A DNA stretch of 64,000 nt from Brevifilum sp029548365 (GTDB lineage Bacteria > Chloroflexota > Anaerolineae > Anaerolineales > Anaerolineaceae): contig DAOSSA010000001.1 of NCBI GenBank assembly GCA_035376985.1, positions 248,001-312,000 of the forward strand. The letters are read 5' to 3'. The position numbers and the translations under genes were made by a program. The stretch's first letter is position 1; each line of letters begins with the position of its first letter. Below are positions 8,632-17,449 of this stretch, piece after piece. The notes beneath the pieces were generated by a model. The model made no database searches and was not told the origin of the DNA. It was given only the letters and a program-made list of their open reading frames with translations.

Positions 8632-9063
8632 ATGTCCCGGATCATAAAGACATCCACGCCAGGCAAGGAACGAGAGCAGTTGAGCAAAGCCATTGTTATC
8701 ACCATCCGAAGTTTCATGCGGCAGGAAAAACCAGATGCTGAAACAGGGGACATGGTGGCATTCGTTATCCTGGCGCTGCACGAGATTTTCACAGGCATAG
8801 ATCAATCTGTAGCTGCATGGGAAAAACGAGGATATTGGGTTAAAGCCGATAAATATCGCATGGAATGGCAATGGACTGCCGCAAAGTCGTCAAAATTGCT
8901 CGAAGCCTTCGAAAAACAAGACTGGGCAACAATCACCACACTTCTGATCGAAATCATACAGAAATTTTCAAACTTGAAGGTCAGTGACCAACATCGCATG
9001 GGTAAACCCTGGGTTGGCGCAAATTTGAGTTTGTCAAAGCTAAAGGAAAGCGTAAATAATTAG
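8632..9063 (+). CDS. Conserved hypothetical protein, 143 aa
   Basis: I do not recognise this family. The protein is soluble, mostly helical in appearance, and rich in Trp and charged residues (AAWEKRGYWVKADKYRMEWQW in the middle). It has no Cys motif, signal peptide or membrane segment. A good AGGAGA ribosome site precedes the ATG, and a TATAAT at 8583-8588 may be its -10. The N-terminal half has the look of a small helical-bundle protein, but I assign no function. It is monocistronic, between tRNA-Leu (opposite strand) and the oxidase operon. Confidence 0.75.
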   Translation: MSRIIKTSTPGKEREQLSKAIVITIRSFMRQEKPDAETGDMVAFVILALHEIFTGIDQSVAAWEKRGYWVKADKYRMEWQWTAAKSSKLLEAFEKQDWATITTLLIEIIQKFSNLKVSDQHRMGKPWVGANLSLSKLKESVNN

Positions 9064-9230
9064 ACTTTCTTTTTTTTAATTGCGTTCGATAAGAAAAAAA
9101 ATATACAACCTGCATTATGATTGATGGTAGTATTGAGACGGGATTAATGGCAATGGTAAAAACCCAAAATCTCACTATACTTAGGCTGGAAGCACATGAA
9201 AAATCATTCTCACTAGAATAGACAAACAGG

Positions 9231-11354
9231 ATGAATTTCAAACCAATGTCACAGAACCGTATCACTCAACACCCCATACTGCCTGTTTTACCAACAGAAA
9301 CCGTCGAATTTTTTTGGAAGAATGAAACTCTGCAAGCCAATGCCGGGGAAACAATTGCATCCGCTTTGATCGCCAATGGAATCGACATTTTTGGTTACCA
9401 CCCCAAGGATAGATCACCGCAAGGACTGTTTTGCGCAAACGGTCAATGCTCACAATGCATGGTCCTGGTTGACAACCGACCCATCAAATCTTGCATGACA
9501 AAGGTTCAACCCGGTATTCACGTCATGCCCCTGGATGGCTTACCCGACATATCGCAAATATCAGCATCCAGCGTTGTCAGTGCAGAAAGTCAAACAACTC
9601 CGGTGATAGAAATACCCGTTTTAATCATTGGTGGTGGGCCTGCGGGTTTGTCCGCAGCTAATGAACTGGGGCAGTTAGGAATAAAAACATTATTAATCGA
9701 CGATAAATCTCAATTGGGCGGTAAACTCGTTTTACAAACACACCGTTTCTTCGGATCAACTGAAGCAGTCCACGCCGGCACACGGGGAATTGATATCGCC
9801 TCAAAACTGGCTGACCAGGTGAAAGCACAAGAATCAGTTGAAGTCTGGTTGGAGGCCACGGCACTTGCGGTTTACGAGGATAAAACTGTCGCTCTCTGGC
9901 GAACAGATTCAGACGAATATATCCTGGTTAAACCGGAGGTATTACTGGTCGCTACAGGTGCTAGGGAACGCAGTTTGCCTTTCAAGGGTAACACCTTACC
10001 CGGTATTTATGGTGCGGGTGCATTCCAAACATTGGTCAACCGTGATTTGATCAAACCTGCTGATCACCTGTTGATCGTTGGCGGCGGAAATGTCGGGTTG
10101 ATCGCTGGCTATCATGCCCTCCAGGCAGGAATCAACGTGGTCGCTCTGGTTGAAGCCATGCCGAAATGCGGCGGTTACCGAGTTCATGAGGATAAATTAG
10201 CTAGGTTTAATGTCCCCATCCTCACTTCTCACACGATCCTGGAAGCAAAGGGGAAAGAACGCGTCAAGCGGGCGATTATTGCACGGGTGGATGAGTTTTT
10301 TCAGCCAGTACCTGGAACGGAACAGGAACTCGCCTGTGATTGTATTTTAATTGCTGTTGGGCTAGACCCGGTGGATGAGTTCATCCAGAAGGCACAGGAA
10401 GTCGGTTTGCCTGTCTTTTCTGCTGGAGACGCTGAGGAAATTGCTGAAGCTTCTTCAGCAATGTTTTCCGGTAAAATCACAGGATTGGAAGTTGCCCAAC
10501 ACCTTGGTATAAACATTTCACCTGTTCCAGAATCATGGCGCGAATTCGAAACAATCCTCAAATCTCACCCGGGAGAAGTTCTGCCCATCGATCATTCTTT
10601 CCTGCATGGACAAGTCTTCCCGGTGATGCACTGCCGCCAGGAGATCCCCTGTGACCCCTGTACAAGTGTTTGCCCTTATGGATTGATCGTCATTGACCGT
10701 CAGGATATCCGCGGCCTGCCAACGTATACCGTCAGAGACGAAAAAAGTTGTATCGCCTGCGAACGCTGTATAGCAATCTGTCCTGGCCTGGCGATCACTG
10801 TCGTGGACTTCCGTAAAAACCCCGACCAAGCCCTGGTTTCAATCCCGCTCGAATTCGCTGAGCAGTTTATTAACGCAGGCGATTTAGTCCCCTTGACTGA
10901 TATCGAAGGAAATCGCCTTGGTGAGTATCCGGTTATTCGAGTCCGGACACACCGGCAGTTTTCTCACACGCTGATTGTTCAAGTGCAGGTACCTGCTGAT
11001 ATAGCCACACAGGTCACCGGCATTCAGCTCAACGCTGGCTGGTCAACCTCACCCGTTGAATCAGATCAATATCTTGAAACAACCGAGCAAGACACCATTA
11101 TTTGCCGTTGCGAACATGTAACAGCAGGAGAAATTCGCGCCTTGATTCGCGGCGGTGTGCGTGATATCAATCAGCTTAAAGCAGCCACAAAAGCAACGAT
11201 GGGATCCTGCGGCGGCAAGACCTGCCTGCAATTAATTAAGAAGATATTTCGAGAAGAGGGGATCTCATTGAAAGAAGTTACCACCCCAGTTCAACGACCC
11301 GTGTTTGTTGAAGTGCCGCTGGAAATAATCGCGAAGAATTTTCAAGAGGAATAA
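9231..11354 (+). CDS. Multi-cofactor FAD oxidoreductase, opine/sarcosine-oxidase alpha-like
   Basis: The 707-aa protein joins modules that are separate subunits in opine oxidases, HcnABC and D-hydroxyproline dehydrogenases. They are an N-terminal [2Fe-2S] domain (Cys68, 73, 76, 88), an FAD-binding Rossmann (GGGPAG, 134-139), an NAD-type Rossmann (GGGNVG, 284-289), two 4Fe-4S motifs (Cys468-481 and Cys507-517) and a BFD-like [2Fe-2S] domain (Cys625, 627, 660, 665). The likely role is electron transfer from amine or imino-acid oxidation by the beta-like subunit encoded 3 bases downstream. The substrate is unknown. The ATG at 9231 has a poorly spaced AGG; a second ATG lies at 9246. Confidence 0.85.
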   Translation: MNFKPMSQNRITQHPILPVLPTETVEFFWKNETLQANAGETIASALIANGIDIFGYHPKDRSPQGLFCANGQCSQCMVLVDNRPIKSCMTKVQPGIHVMPLDGLPDISQISASSVVSAESQTTPVIEIPVLIIGGGPAGLSAANELGQLGIKTLLIDDKSQLGGKLVLQTHRFFGSTEAVHAGTRGIDIASKLADQVKAQESVEVWLEATALAVYEDKTVALWRTDSDEYILVKPEVLLVATGARERSLPFKGNTLPGIYGAGAFQTLVNRDLIKPADHLLIVGGGNVGLIAGYHALQAGINVVALVEAMPKCGGYRVHEDKLARFNVPILTSHTILEAKGKERVKRAIIARVDEFFQPVPGTEQELACDCILIAVGLDPVDEFIQKAQEVGLPVFSAGDAEEIAEASSAMFSGKITGLEVAQHLGINISPVPESWREFETILKSHPGEVLPIDHSFLHGQVFPVMHCRQEIPCDPCTSVCPYGLIVIDRQDIRGLPTYTVRDEKSCIACERCIAICPGLAITVVDFRKNPDQALVSIPLEFAEQFINAGDLVPLTDIEGNRLGEYPVIRVRTHRQFSHTLIVQVQVPADIATQVTGIQLNAGWSTSPVESDQYLETTEQDTIICRCEHVTAGEIRALIRGGVRDINQLKAATKATMGSCGGKTCLQLIKKIFREEGISLKEVTTPVQRPVFVEVPLEIIAKNFQEE

Positions 11355-11357
11355 TTA

Positions 11358-12527
11358 ATGAGTTTCGAAGACCAGCGTTCCAATTTCGATATTATTATCA
11401 TTGGCTCAGGTTCAGTGGGATTGCCCACAGCTTATTTCCTGGCAAAAGCAGGCTTGAGTGTACTTGTCATTGACCAATTGCCCAGCGCAGGACAATATTC
11501 CAACAAACATGCCATTGGCGGGATCAGGGCAACCCATTCAGACCCAGCCAAAATCAACCTGTGCAAACAGAGTCTCGAGGTATTCTCGACCTGGCAGGAA
11601 CGGCATGGAGAAGATATCGAATGGTATAAAGGCGGTTATTCCTTTGTTGCTTATGACGAGGAAAATGAACGCCTGCTAAAAGAGTTGACCACGTGGCAAC
11701 AGCAACACGACCTCAATATTTCATGGTTGGACCGGGACGCATTGATCGATGTGATTCCGCATCTCAATCCAGTCAACCTTCTTGGCGGCACATACTCACC
11801 GGATGATGGGAGTGCGTCACCACTCAAGACAGCCTTTTCATTCCATAAACAAGCCGTTCAGGCAGGGGCTTTATTTAGATTCAATGAAACGGTCCATAAC
11901 TTTATCAGCCAGGGTCACCGGGTGATTGGCGTTAAAACGGATCGCGGTCGCTATTATTCTCGATGGGTCATCAATGCAGCTGGCGGGTGGGCGAAAGAAC
12001 TCTCTACTCAACTCGGATTAAACGTCCCGGTTGAACCCGATTCACATGAAGCAGCCATCACAGAACCAATTGGCAGGATTGTGCATCCCATGATTGTCGA
12101 TATGCGAGCCCGTCCTGGGTCAGCAAACTTCTATTTTTATCAGCATACCACTGGAAAGATCATTTTTTGCATGACGCCTGATCCACCGATATTGGGGTCG
12201 CATACCATCGCTTCCAGCAACTTCCTGCCCAAAGCAACCCGGCGGTTGATTGAACTCATGCCCATCCTCGGGCATATTCGCGTCAGGCGCGTTTGGCGGG
12301 GTGTTTACCCGATGACACCGGACGGATCGCCCATCGTTGGATCTGTGAGTGGTATTGACGGCCTTCTTTTAGCGGTGGGAATGTGCGGACAGGGTTTCAT
12401 GCTTGGGCCAGGAATCGGGGCATTACTTAAACGCATCATATTGAATGAGCTTGACAATACGGATAAAATCAACCTGGAGAGTCTTGCGTATCATCGCAAA
12501 TTTGAAAAAGAGGAAATGCTTAAATGA
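11358..12527 (+). CDS. FAD-dependent amine oxidase, sarcosine/opine-oxidase beta-like (DAO family)
   Basis: This is probably the catalytic subunit that oxidises a secondary amine or amino acid. The FAD motif IIIIGSGSVGLPTAYFL lies at the N-terminus, GGIRATHSD follows the Rossmann fold, and the C-terminus has PDGSPIVG and a GMCGQGFMLGPG segment typical of the DAO family. A GAGGA ribosome site precedes the ATG. It lies 3 bases after the alpha-like subunit and overlaps the next gene by 4 bases (ATGA). Glycine, sarcosine, opine or hydroxyproline oxidation are all possible. Confidence 0.87.
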   Translation: MSFEDQRSNFDIIIIGSGSVGLPTAYFLAKAGLSVLVIDQLPSAGQYSNKHAIGGIRATHSDPAKINLCKQSLEVFSTWQERHGEDIEWYKGGYSFVAYDEENERLLKELTTWQQQHDLNISWLDRDALIDVIPHLNPVNLLGGTYSPDDGSASPLKTAFSFHKQAVQAGALFRFNETVHNFISQGHRVIGVKTDRGRYYSRWVINAAGGWAKELSTQLGLNVPVEPDSHEAAITEPIGRIVHPMIVDMRARPGSANFYFYQHTTGKIIFCMTPDPPILGSHTIASSNFLPKATRRLIELMPILGHIRVRRVWRGVYPMTPDGSPIVGSVSGIDGLLLAVGMCGQGFMLGPGIGALLKRIILNELDNTDKINLESLAYHRKFEKEEMLK

Positions 12528-13135
12528 CGATCAACGCAATTGTGCTTGATATTGGAGGGGTTGTACTCCGCACAGAAGATCGTTCAGGGAGAAATCAGCT
12601 TGAAGCCCAATATGGTCTTCCGACCGGCAGCGTTGATGACCTGGTGTTCAATTCACAAGCTGCAGCAGAATCGACGGTGGGAAAAACTACACCTGAGAAA
12701 ATTTGGCAGTTCGTCGCAGAAAAACTTTCTCTCACCCCGGAAGCCCTTGTCGATTTTCAACACGCTTTTTGGAAGGGTGATCAAATTGACCAAAAACTGA
12801 TCGAATACCTGGCTTCATTGCATGGGAAATTCACGACAGCCTTTCTAACCAATGCATGGGTGGGCGCCCGGAATACGCTGTCAAACCAATACGGGATTAG
12901 CGAAGGCAATGGGGTTGATTATCTTTTAATTTCCTCTGAACTCGGTATTGCCAAACCCGATCAAAAAATTTTTTACATTCTGTCCGACACAATCAATACA
13001 CCGTTTCATCAAATTCTTTTTATTGATGACTTTTTCGAAAACATCGCAGCTGCTGGTATGCTTGGTATTCATACCATCCATTACAAGGCGGGCATGGACC
13101 TGATTGCTCGTATTCAATCCAAAGTGAAGCAATAA
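12524..13135 (+). CDS. HAD-superfamily hydrolase, subfamily IA (YihX-like)
   Basis: The 203-aa protein begins with the HAD motif AIVLDIGGVVL, in which the nucleophile Asp is kept but the second Asp is Gly. This is common in the YihX and epoxide-hydrolase-N-terminal-like group. Motif II is in AFLTNAW, motif III in GIAKPDQKIF and motif IV in ILFIDDFFENI. The start overlaps the amine oxidase stop (ATGA), so it is the third gene of that operon and may dephosphorylate a product of the pathway, though nothing proves it. Confidence 0.82.
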   Translation: MTINAIVLDIGGVVLRTEDRSGRNQLEAQYGLPTGSVDDLVFNSQAAAESTVGKTTPEKIWQFVAEKLSLTPEALVDFQHAFWKGDQIDQKLIEYLASLHGKFTTAFLTNAWVGARNTLSNQYGISEGNGVDYLLISSELGIAKPDQKIFYILSDTINTPFHQILFIDDFFENIAAAGMLGIHTIHYKAGMDLIARIQSKVKQ

Positions 13136-13162
13136 TTATCACGCGACGAAAGAAGGCACGTG

Positions 13163-15367
13163 ATGCAAATTGAACAATTTCTTGAAAAGCTGCCTAAAAA
13201 TTACACTCTTCTGGATCTCGAACAGGTTAAAAAAGCATTCCGTATGGCAGAAATGGCTCATCAGGGGCAAACCCTGCACAGCGGTTTGCCTTATGTTAAC
13301 CATTCCCTTGCTGTCGCAGTAATTCTGGCAGAATTGGCTTTTCCACCAGAATTAATCATTGCTGGGCTGTTGCACGATGTGATTGAATACAGCGACATCA
13401 CTCTTGATCAAATCCAGAAAGAATTTAGCAACGAGGTGGCTGATTTAGTCGATGGTGTGACAAAACTGGCCCAGTTGCCCAATTTGCTAAAGGCAGATCA
13501 AAGGGTTGTGTCTGCTTTGCAATTGAAAGATCCTTCACAACACAGGAAAATTCGCAACGATGAAATCGTTGAAGCTCTGCGAAAAACTTTCCTCGCCATG
13601 AGTGAAGATGCCAGGGTGGTTCTGGTTACACTGGCAGATCGTTTGCATTGCATGAGGACATTATCGCATTATGATGAAGCCTCCCAAAAGAGAATCGCAC
13701 AGGAGACTCTGGACATCTTTGCACCATTGGCCAACCGTTTGGGTATTTGGCAAATCAAATGGGAACTGGAAGACCTCGCATTCAGGTATGTTGCTCCAGA
13801 AGATTATCGAGAAATCGCTGAAAAATTAGCTGACCGGCGGGCTGACCGCGAAAAGCAAATTCAGGATATTATCACACGGCTGAGCAAAGTGCTTGAAGCA
13901 GAGGGAATTAAAAGCAAAATTTCGGGACGACCTAAACATATCTATTCGATCTACAGAAAAATTAGCCGAAAGGAAATGCCCTTTGAATTACTCATGGATT
14001 TGCGCGGTGTCCGGTTAATCGTAGAAGACGTCGCCTCGTGTTACAAAGCCCTGGGGGTTGTGCACATGAACTGGCGCCCGATTCCTGGTGAATTTGATGA
14101 CTACATTGCCGCGAAAAAAGACAACAATTATCAATCGCTTCACACGGCTGTGATTTTTGACGATAGCAAACCACTCGAAGTCCAAATTCGCACAGCAGAA
14201 ATGCATGAAAAAGCTGAATTCGGCATCGCTGCCCATTGGTCCTACAAAGAAGGACGAACAAAAATCGAAGACCCTTACCAAGAAAAAATTGGATGGCTGA
14301 GAAGTATGTCTATTTGGCAGCAGGATAACGAAGACGCCAATGATTTTGTCGACAGCTGGAAATCTGATGTATTTAAAGACCGGGTGTATGTACTGACACC
14401 ACAAGGCGATATCATCGACCTTCCTGCTGGGTCAACGCCGATTGATTTTGCATATCACGTTCACACTGAAATTGGCCACCGCTGTCGTGGTGCAAAAATT
14501 AATGGGAAACTGGTTTCGCTCAATTACATCCTGCAAACGGGAAACCAGGTGGAAATTCTAACCGCTAAACGCGGCGGTCCGTCACGGGATTGGTTAAACC
14601 CCAGCCTGGGTTTGGCCCGAACCAGTCGGGCTCGCTCAAAAATTAGGCAATGGTTTAAACGCCAGGATCGCGAATTGAATCTGATGCAAGGCAAAGCGCT
14701 GCTTGAAAAAGAGTTCAAACGACTTGGCCTTAAGCAAATTGAGCTTGATAAGATCCTGCCCGAGTTAGGTGTTAAATCAATTGATGATCTCTACGTCGCC
14801 ATTGGGAGCGGTGATGTCGGTATCGGACGCGTAGTCAACAAGCTCGCTGAATTAGCAGAAGTCGCACTTGAGGAAGATATTGAACTTGGCTTCGATCTTT
14901 TTGAAGTCCCTACGCCAATTCTGCCATCTGACGCTGTTCGGGTTATGGGATTAAAAGGCATTGCAACGACCATGGGTAAATGCTGTAACCCGATGCCAGG
15001 AGATGAAATAATTGGCTATATCACACGAGGCAGAGGAGCAACCATCCATCGTCAGGATTGTCCGAATATTCTTCGGGCCAATGAAAAAGAAAGATTGGTT
15101 ACGGTCTCCTGGGGGCAACCTGGAAAAATCTTTACTGTTCCAATCGAAATTAAGGCCTATGACCGTCAGGGGTTGGTGACTGATATATCAAAAGTTGTTT
15201 CTGAAGAAGGTGTTAACTTGATCGATATGAGTTTGAAGATGAGTCAACATCTGGCAGTGATAAAATTGGTCATCGGCGTTCAAGGTATCACCCAACTCAG
15301 TAGAATACTGACAAAACTTGAAAACCTTCCCAATGTCTATGAGGCGAAACGCCGTCGCCCAGGATAG
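13163..15367 (+). CDS. rel: Rel/SpoT-type (p)ppGpp synthetase with altered hydrolase site
   Basis: The long RSH protein controls the stringent response. Domains in order are HD hydrolase (about 25-190), synthetase (about 230-360: SGRPKHIYSIYRK, DLRGVRL, NNYQSLHT, EVQIRT), TGS (about 400-465), a CC motif region (GKCCNPMPGD) and a C-terminal ACT domain. The HD metal ligands are retained (His in NHS, His-Asp in LLHDVIEY, Asp in LADRLH). Three other positions known from the S. equisimilis enzyme differ: Arg44 is Leu, Asp82 is Tyr and Asn148 is Cys. The synthetase half looks intact. I chose the ATG at 13163 over the adjacent GTG because AAGG is spaced 7 bases from it. Confidence 0.93.
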   Translation: MQIEQFLEKLPKNYTLLDLEQVKKAFRMAEMAHQGQTLHSGLPYVNHSLAVAVILAELAFPPELIIAGLLHDVIEYSDITLDQIQKEFSNEVADLVDGVTKLAQLPNLLKADQRVVSALQLKDPSQHRKIRNDEIVEALRKTFLAMSEDARVVLVTLADRLHCMRTLSHYDEASQKRIAQETLDIFAPLANRLGIWQIKWELEDLAFRYVAPEDYREIAEKLADRRADREKQIQDIITRLSKVLEAEGIKSKISGRPKHIYSIYRKISRKEMPFELLMDLRGVRLIVEDVASCYKALGVVHMNWRPIPGEFDDYIAAKKDNNYQSLHTAVIFDDSKPLEVQIRTAEMHEKAEFGIAAHWSYKEGRTKIEDPYQEKIGWLRSMSIWQQDNEDANDFVDSWKSDVFKDRVYVLTPQGDIIDLPAGSTPIDFAYHVHTEIGHRCRGAKINGKLVSLNYILQTGNQVEILTAKRGGPSRDWLNPSLGLARTSRARSKIRQWFKRQDRELNLMQGKALLEKEFKRLGLKQIELDKILPELGVKSIDDLYVAIGSGDVGIGRVVNKLAELAEVALEEDIELGFDLFEVPTPILPSDAVRVMGLKGIATTMGKCCNPMPGDEIIGYITRGRGATIHRQDCPNILRANEKERLVTVSWGQPGKIFTVPIEIKAYDRQGLVTDISKVVSEEGVNLIDMSLKMSQHLAVIKLVIGVQGITQLSRILTKLENLPNVYEAKRRRPG

Positions 15368-15410
15368 AACGAAAGAAGCAAATTTGTCTTTTAAAATACC
15401 GTTTTTAACC

Positions 15411-15439
15411 TTTACACAATGCTCTTCCTGGTGTAAAAT
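15411..15439 (+). promoter_or_regulatory. Promoter overlapping an inverted repeat, upstream of the acidic mini-protein
   Basis: TTTACA (15411-15416) and TAAAAT (15434-15439) are 17 bases apart. The same stretch carries a perfect inverted repeat, TTTACAC at 15411-15417 and GTGTAAA at 15431-15437, which covers the -35 and most of the -10. It looks like a repressor operator. Confidence 0.55.
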
Positions 15440-15481
15440 CGCATCCGAGTAAATCTTTTGTACTATTAATAAGGAGGAGAT

Positions 15482-15742
15482 GTGCCTAGAATTCATTGTC
15501 ATTATATTGATTGCCTTTTCCTGGATGGAAAATATTGTAGCGCGGCTGCTATTGAGCTGGACCCTGATACAGGTTGCAAAACCTACCGGCCCGGAGAGGA
15601 TATCGACTTGGAAGATTGGGATGATCAAGAAGACATCGATGATTGGGATGAAATTGAAGATGATGATGATGATCTCTGGCTTGATGATGATGATGACGAT
15701 CTTCTGAGTCTAGAACCGGACGATGACGACGACGATTTCTAA
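15482..15742 (+). CDS. Small Cys-rich protein with poly-acidic tail, 86 aa
   Basis: I do not recognise a named family. The N-terminal 35 residues have a Cys/His arrangement (His5, Cys6, His7, Cys11, Cys19, Cys32) that could bind a metal, similar in style to small DUF1540-type proteins. From about residue 39 the protein is almost entirely Asp and Glu with a few Trp, ending in runs of Asp. The start is GTG at 15482, 5 bases after a near-perfect AAGGAGG. An overlapping ATG two bases earlier opens a frame with a hydrophobic, Met-repeat product that I take as a shadow. A promoter with an embedded inverted repeat precedes it. Confidence 0.75.
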   Translation: MPRIHCHYIDCLFLDGKYCSAAAIELDPDTGCKTYRPGEDIDLEDWDDQEDIDDWDEIEDDDDDLWLDDDDDDLLSLEPDDDDDDF

Positions 15743-15807
15743 TCTTAGTCGACCGGACGGGTCATATCATCAGGTTAATATCGTAATCAATCGCCAATTG
15801 TGATCAG

Positions 15808-15830
15808 GAGGTGGACTTTCAATCCACCTC
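15808..15830 (+). terminator. Stem-loop downstream of the acidic mini-protein
   Basis: A perfect 8-bp stem (15808-15815 with 15823-15830, 7-base loop) is followed by a weak T-containing tract. It is a probable terminator. The rest of the 15743-16054 gap holds only a TATAAT at 15971-15976 that may serve the next gene. Confidence 0.5.
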
Positions 15831-16054
15831 AGCTTATTTAAACTGCAGCGAGAATCAACGTTAGCTTTATTGCTATTCCCCAAGAAACACGGTTTTTTAA
15901 GCTGGAACGTCGAAATTAATCCTCAATAACAGAAATCCGTAATAAACCTATTATTCACCAGGAAATTCAGTATAATTTACACAGGCTTAACAAGCAATTG
16001 CAAACGATCGAAATTCTGAAATAGGTCGGGCACACTTAGAATTGGAGATTAATA

Positions 16055-16564
16055 ATGACAGAGAAAGAATATCTGCCGTTTAAAACGATCAATGTTTTTT
16101 TTGAACGGAATTATTTAGATAAGGTCATCAAAGAAATTCTGGAAGGTGTAAATACTTTATCCAGAGAAGAACAAACTGAATTCGTCAATTTCTTTCGAAA
16201 ACATATCAAAATCCTGGGGTTTCGTAATCCTGTTCGTGCTCCCTTGTCGCTAAAAATTAATGCCTATGCTTCTGCCTTTGAAGAAAAGGAGGATGTCATT
16301 CCATACACACTGACCACATGGGCAAAAATTAAATCAGTTTTAGCAAATCGGGTACAGACGTGGCTGGTATCTGAAGGGTGGGAAGAACTCACCCTCGAGA
16401 GGAGATATGGCGTTGCCGAAGGCTTCAACGCGAACTGGCCAAAAAATCTCACTTTTGATGAAATTGAAGAAAAATTCAAACAGGCACACCCTAAAGAAGA
16501 TCACCAACGCGACGATTTTATCCTCATGGTGTTATGGATATCAGGAACTCTGCCTAAAGAATAA
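16055..16564 (+). CDS. Conserved hypothetical protein, 169 aa
   Basis: I do not recognise this protein. It is a soluble, helix-rich sequence without Cys motifs, signal peptide or membrane segments. Notable parts are FRKHIKILGFRNPVRAP (about 49-65) and YGVAEGFNANWPKNLTFDEI (about 118-137). GGAG lies 7 bases before the ATG, and a TATAAT about 80 bases upstream is a candidate -10. It is followed 54 bases later by the Asp23-family gene and may be co-transcribed with it. Confidence 0.72.
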   Translation: MTEKEYLPFKTINVFFERNYLDKVIKEILEGVNTLSREEQTEFVNFFRKHIKILGFRNPVRAPLSLKINAYASAFEEKEDVIPYTLTTWAKIKSVLANRVQTWLVSEGWEELTLERRYGVAEGFNANWPKNLTFDEIEEKFKQAHPKEDHQRDDFILMVLWISGTLPKE

Positions 16565-16618
16565 TTTGATTTATAATAATGAGCACGCCCTGAGTATCTT
16601 AGTTCGAATGGAGTTGAT

Positions 16619-16969
16619 ATGAACGACCAGGTTTCAGAAAATGATATCAGTAATACAACAATTTCCCCGGAAGTATTGCACAAGATTACGCGGCTGACGA
16701 CTTTGAGCGTTCAGGGCGTCAGTAGATTGGCATCAGTAAATAAATGTTTAGCGCAAGTCTTCGCTCAAGAAAATGCTCAGGGCGCAAAGGTTCTTGTAAA
16801 AGATGACATAGTCTATGTTGATGTCTATGTAGTTTTATTCAGTGATATGAACGTACGCGATATTTCTCGGGAAATTCAAGAGCGGGTTTCTCGCGCCATA
16901 ACTGAAATGGTAGGATTGGCTGTGGGGGGGGTAAATATCCATATCATGGATATTGATTTTCATGCATAA
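16619..16969 (+). CDS. Asp23/Gls24 family envelope-stress protein
   Basis: The 116-aa protein has the Asp23 pattern: ISPEVLHKIT at the start, GVSRLASV, then DDIVYVDVYVVLFSDMNV and an amphipathic helix EIQERVSRAITEMVGL, ending in VNIHIMDIDF. In Firmicutes such proteins are linked to cell-envelope homeostasis or alkaline stress. Here it directly precedes nusB, a gene order also seen in Firmicutes, so the pairing is informative. GGAG precedes the ATG. Confidence 0.9.
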   Translation: MNDQVSENDISNTTISPEVLHKITRLTTLSVQGVSRLASVNKCLAQVFAQENAQGAKVLVKDDIVYVDVYVVLFSDMNVRDISREIQERVSRAITEMVGLAVGGVNIHIMDIDFHA

Positions 16970-16996
16970 TTCTCTACTAAACTCAGGCTTCTTAAC

Positions 16997-17449
16997 ATGA
17001 AATCTCGAACCAAAGCCCGCAGTATCGCATTACAGGTGTTATACGAGGTAGACATCAGCATGCATAAACCTGGCATTGTCCTTGCCAAAAGGTTTGAGAA
17101 TCTCAAGATGGACGACTCCCTCAAACACTTCATCAGCAATATTGTTTCTGGTGTCGTCGCAAATAAGAAGATATTTGATGAATTTCTTGCTGATTTTGCC
17201 CCGGATTGGCCACTCGACCAGGTAGCTATCATCGATCGAAACCTGCTTCGAATGGCTTTTTGGGAAATTGCAGTCTACCAAAAAACGCCGATAAAAGTTG
17301 TTGTCAATGAGGTTGTTGAATTGGCCAAGCTTTACGGTGCCGATGGATCAGCGAGGTTCGTCAATGGTGTCTTGGGCGGTTTGATTGAAAATCTGGAGGA
17401 GATAAAATTCAATGTGGAAATCGTTCAGGACAGTAATAAAAATCTTTAA
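16997..17449 (+). CDS. nusB: Transcription antitermination factor NusB
   Basis: NusB, with NusE (S10), binds boxA RNA and supports antitermination in rRNA operons. The 150-aa protein begins with RTKARSIALQVLYEVD, the usual first helix, and ends with KVVVNEVVELAKLYGADGSARFVNGVLGGL, here split by family-typical spacing. Length and all-helical character fit. The end overlaps the following lipoprotein gene by 38 bases. Confidence 0.93.
   Translation: MKSRTKARSIALQVLYEVDISMHKPGIVLAKRFENLKMDDSLKHFISNIVSGVVANKKIFDEFLADFAPDWPLDQVAIIDRNLLRMAFWEIAVYQKTPIKVVVNEVVELAKLYGADGSARFVNGVLGGLIENLEEIKFNVEIVQDSNKNL

Noticed and set aside
15480..15707. ATG frame two bases before the GTG of the acidic protein
   Set aside because: Its product is a Met-repeat artefact of the GAT repeats; the GTG frame has a Cys/His head with coherent composition.
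15661..15735. GAT-rich tract as a simple repeat or CRISPR-like array
   Set aside because: It is codon-biased Asp coding in the acidic tail; there are no spaced repeats.
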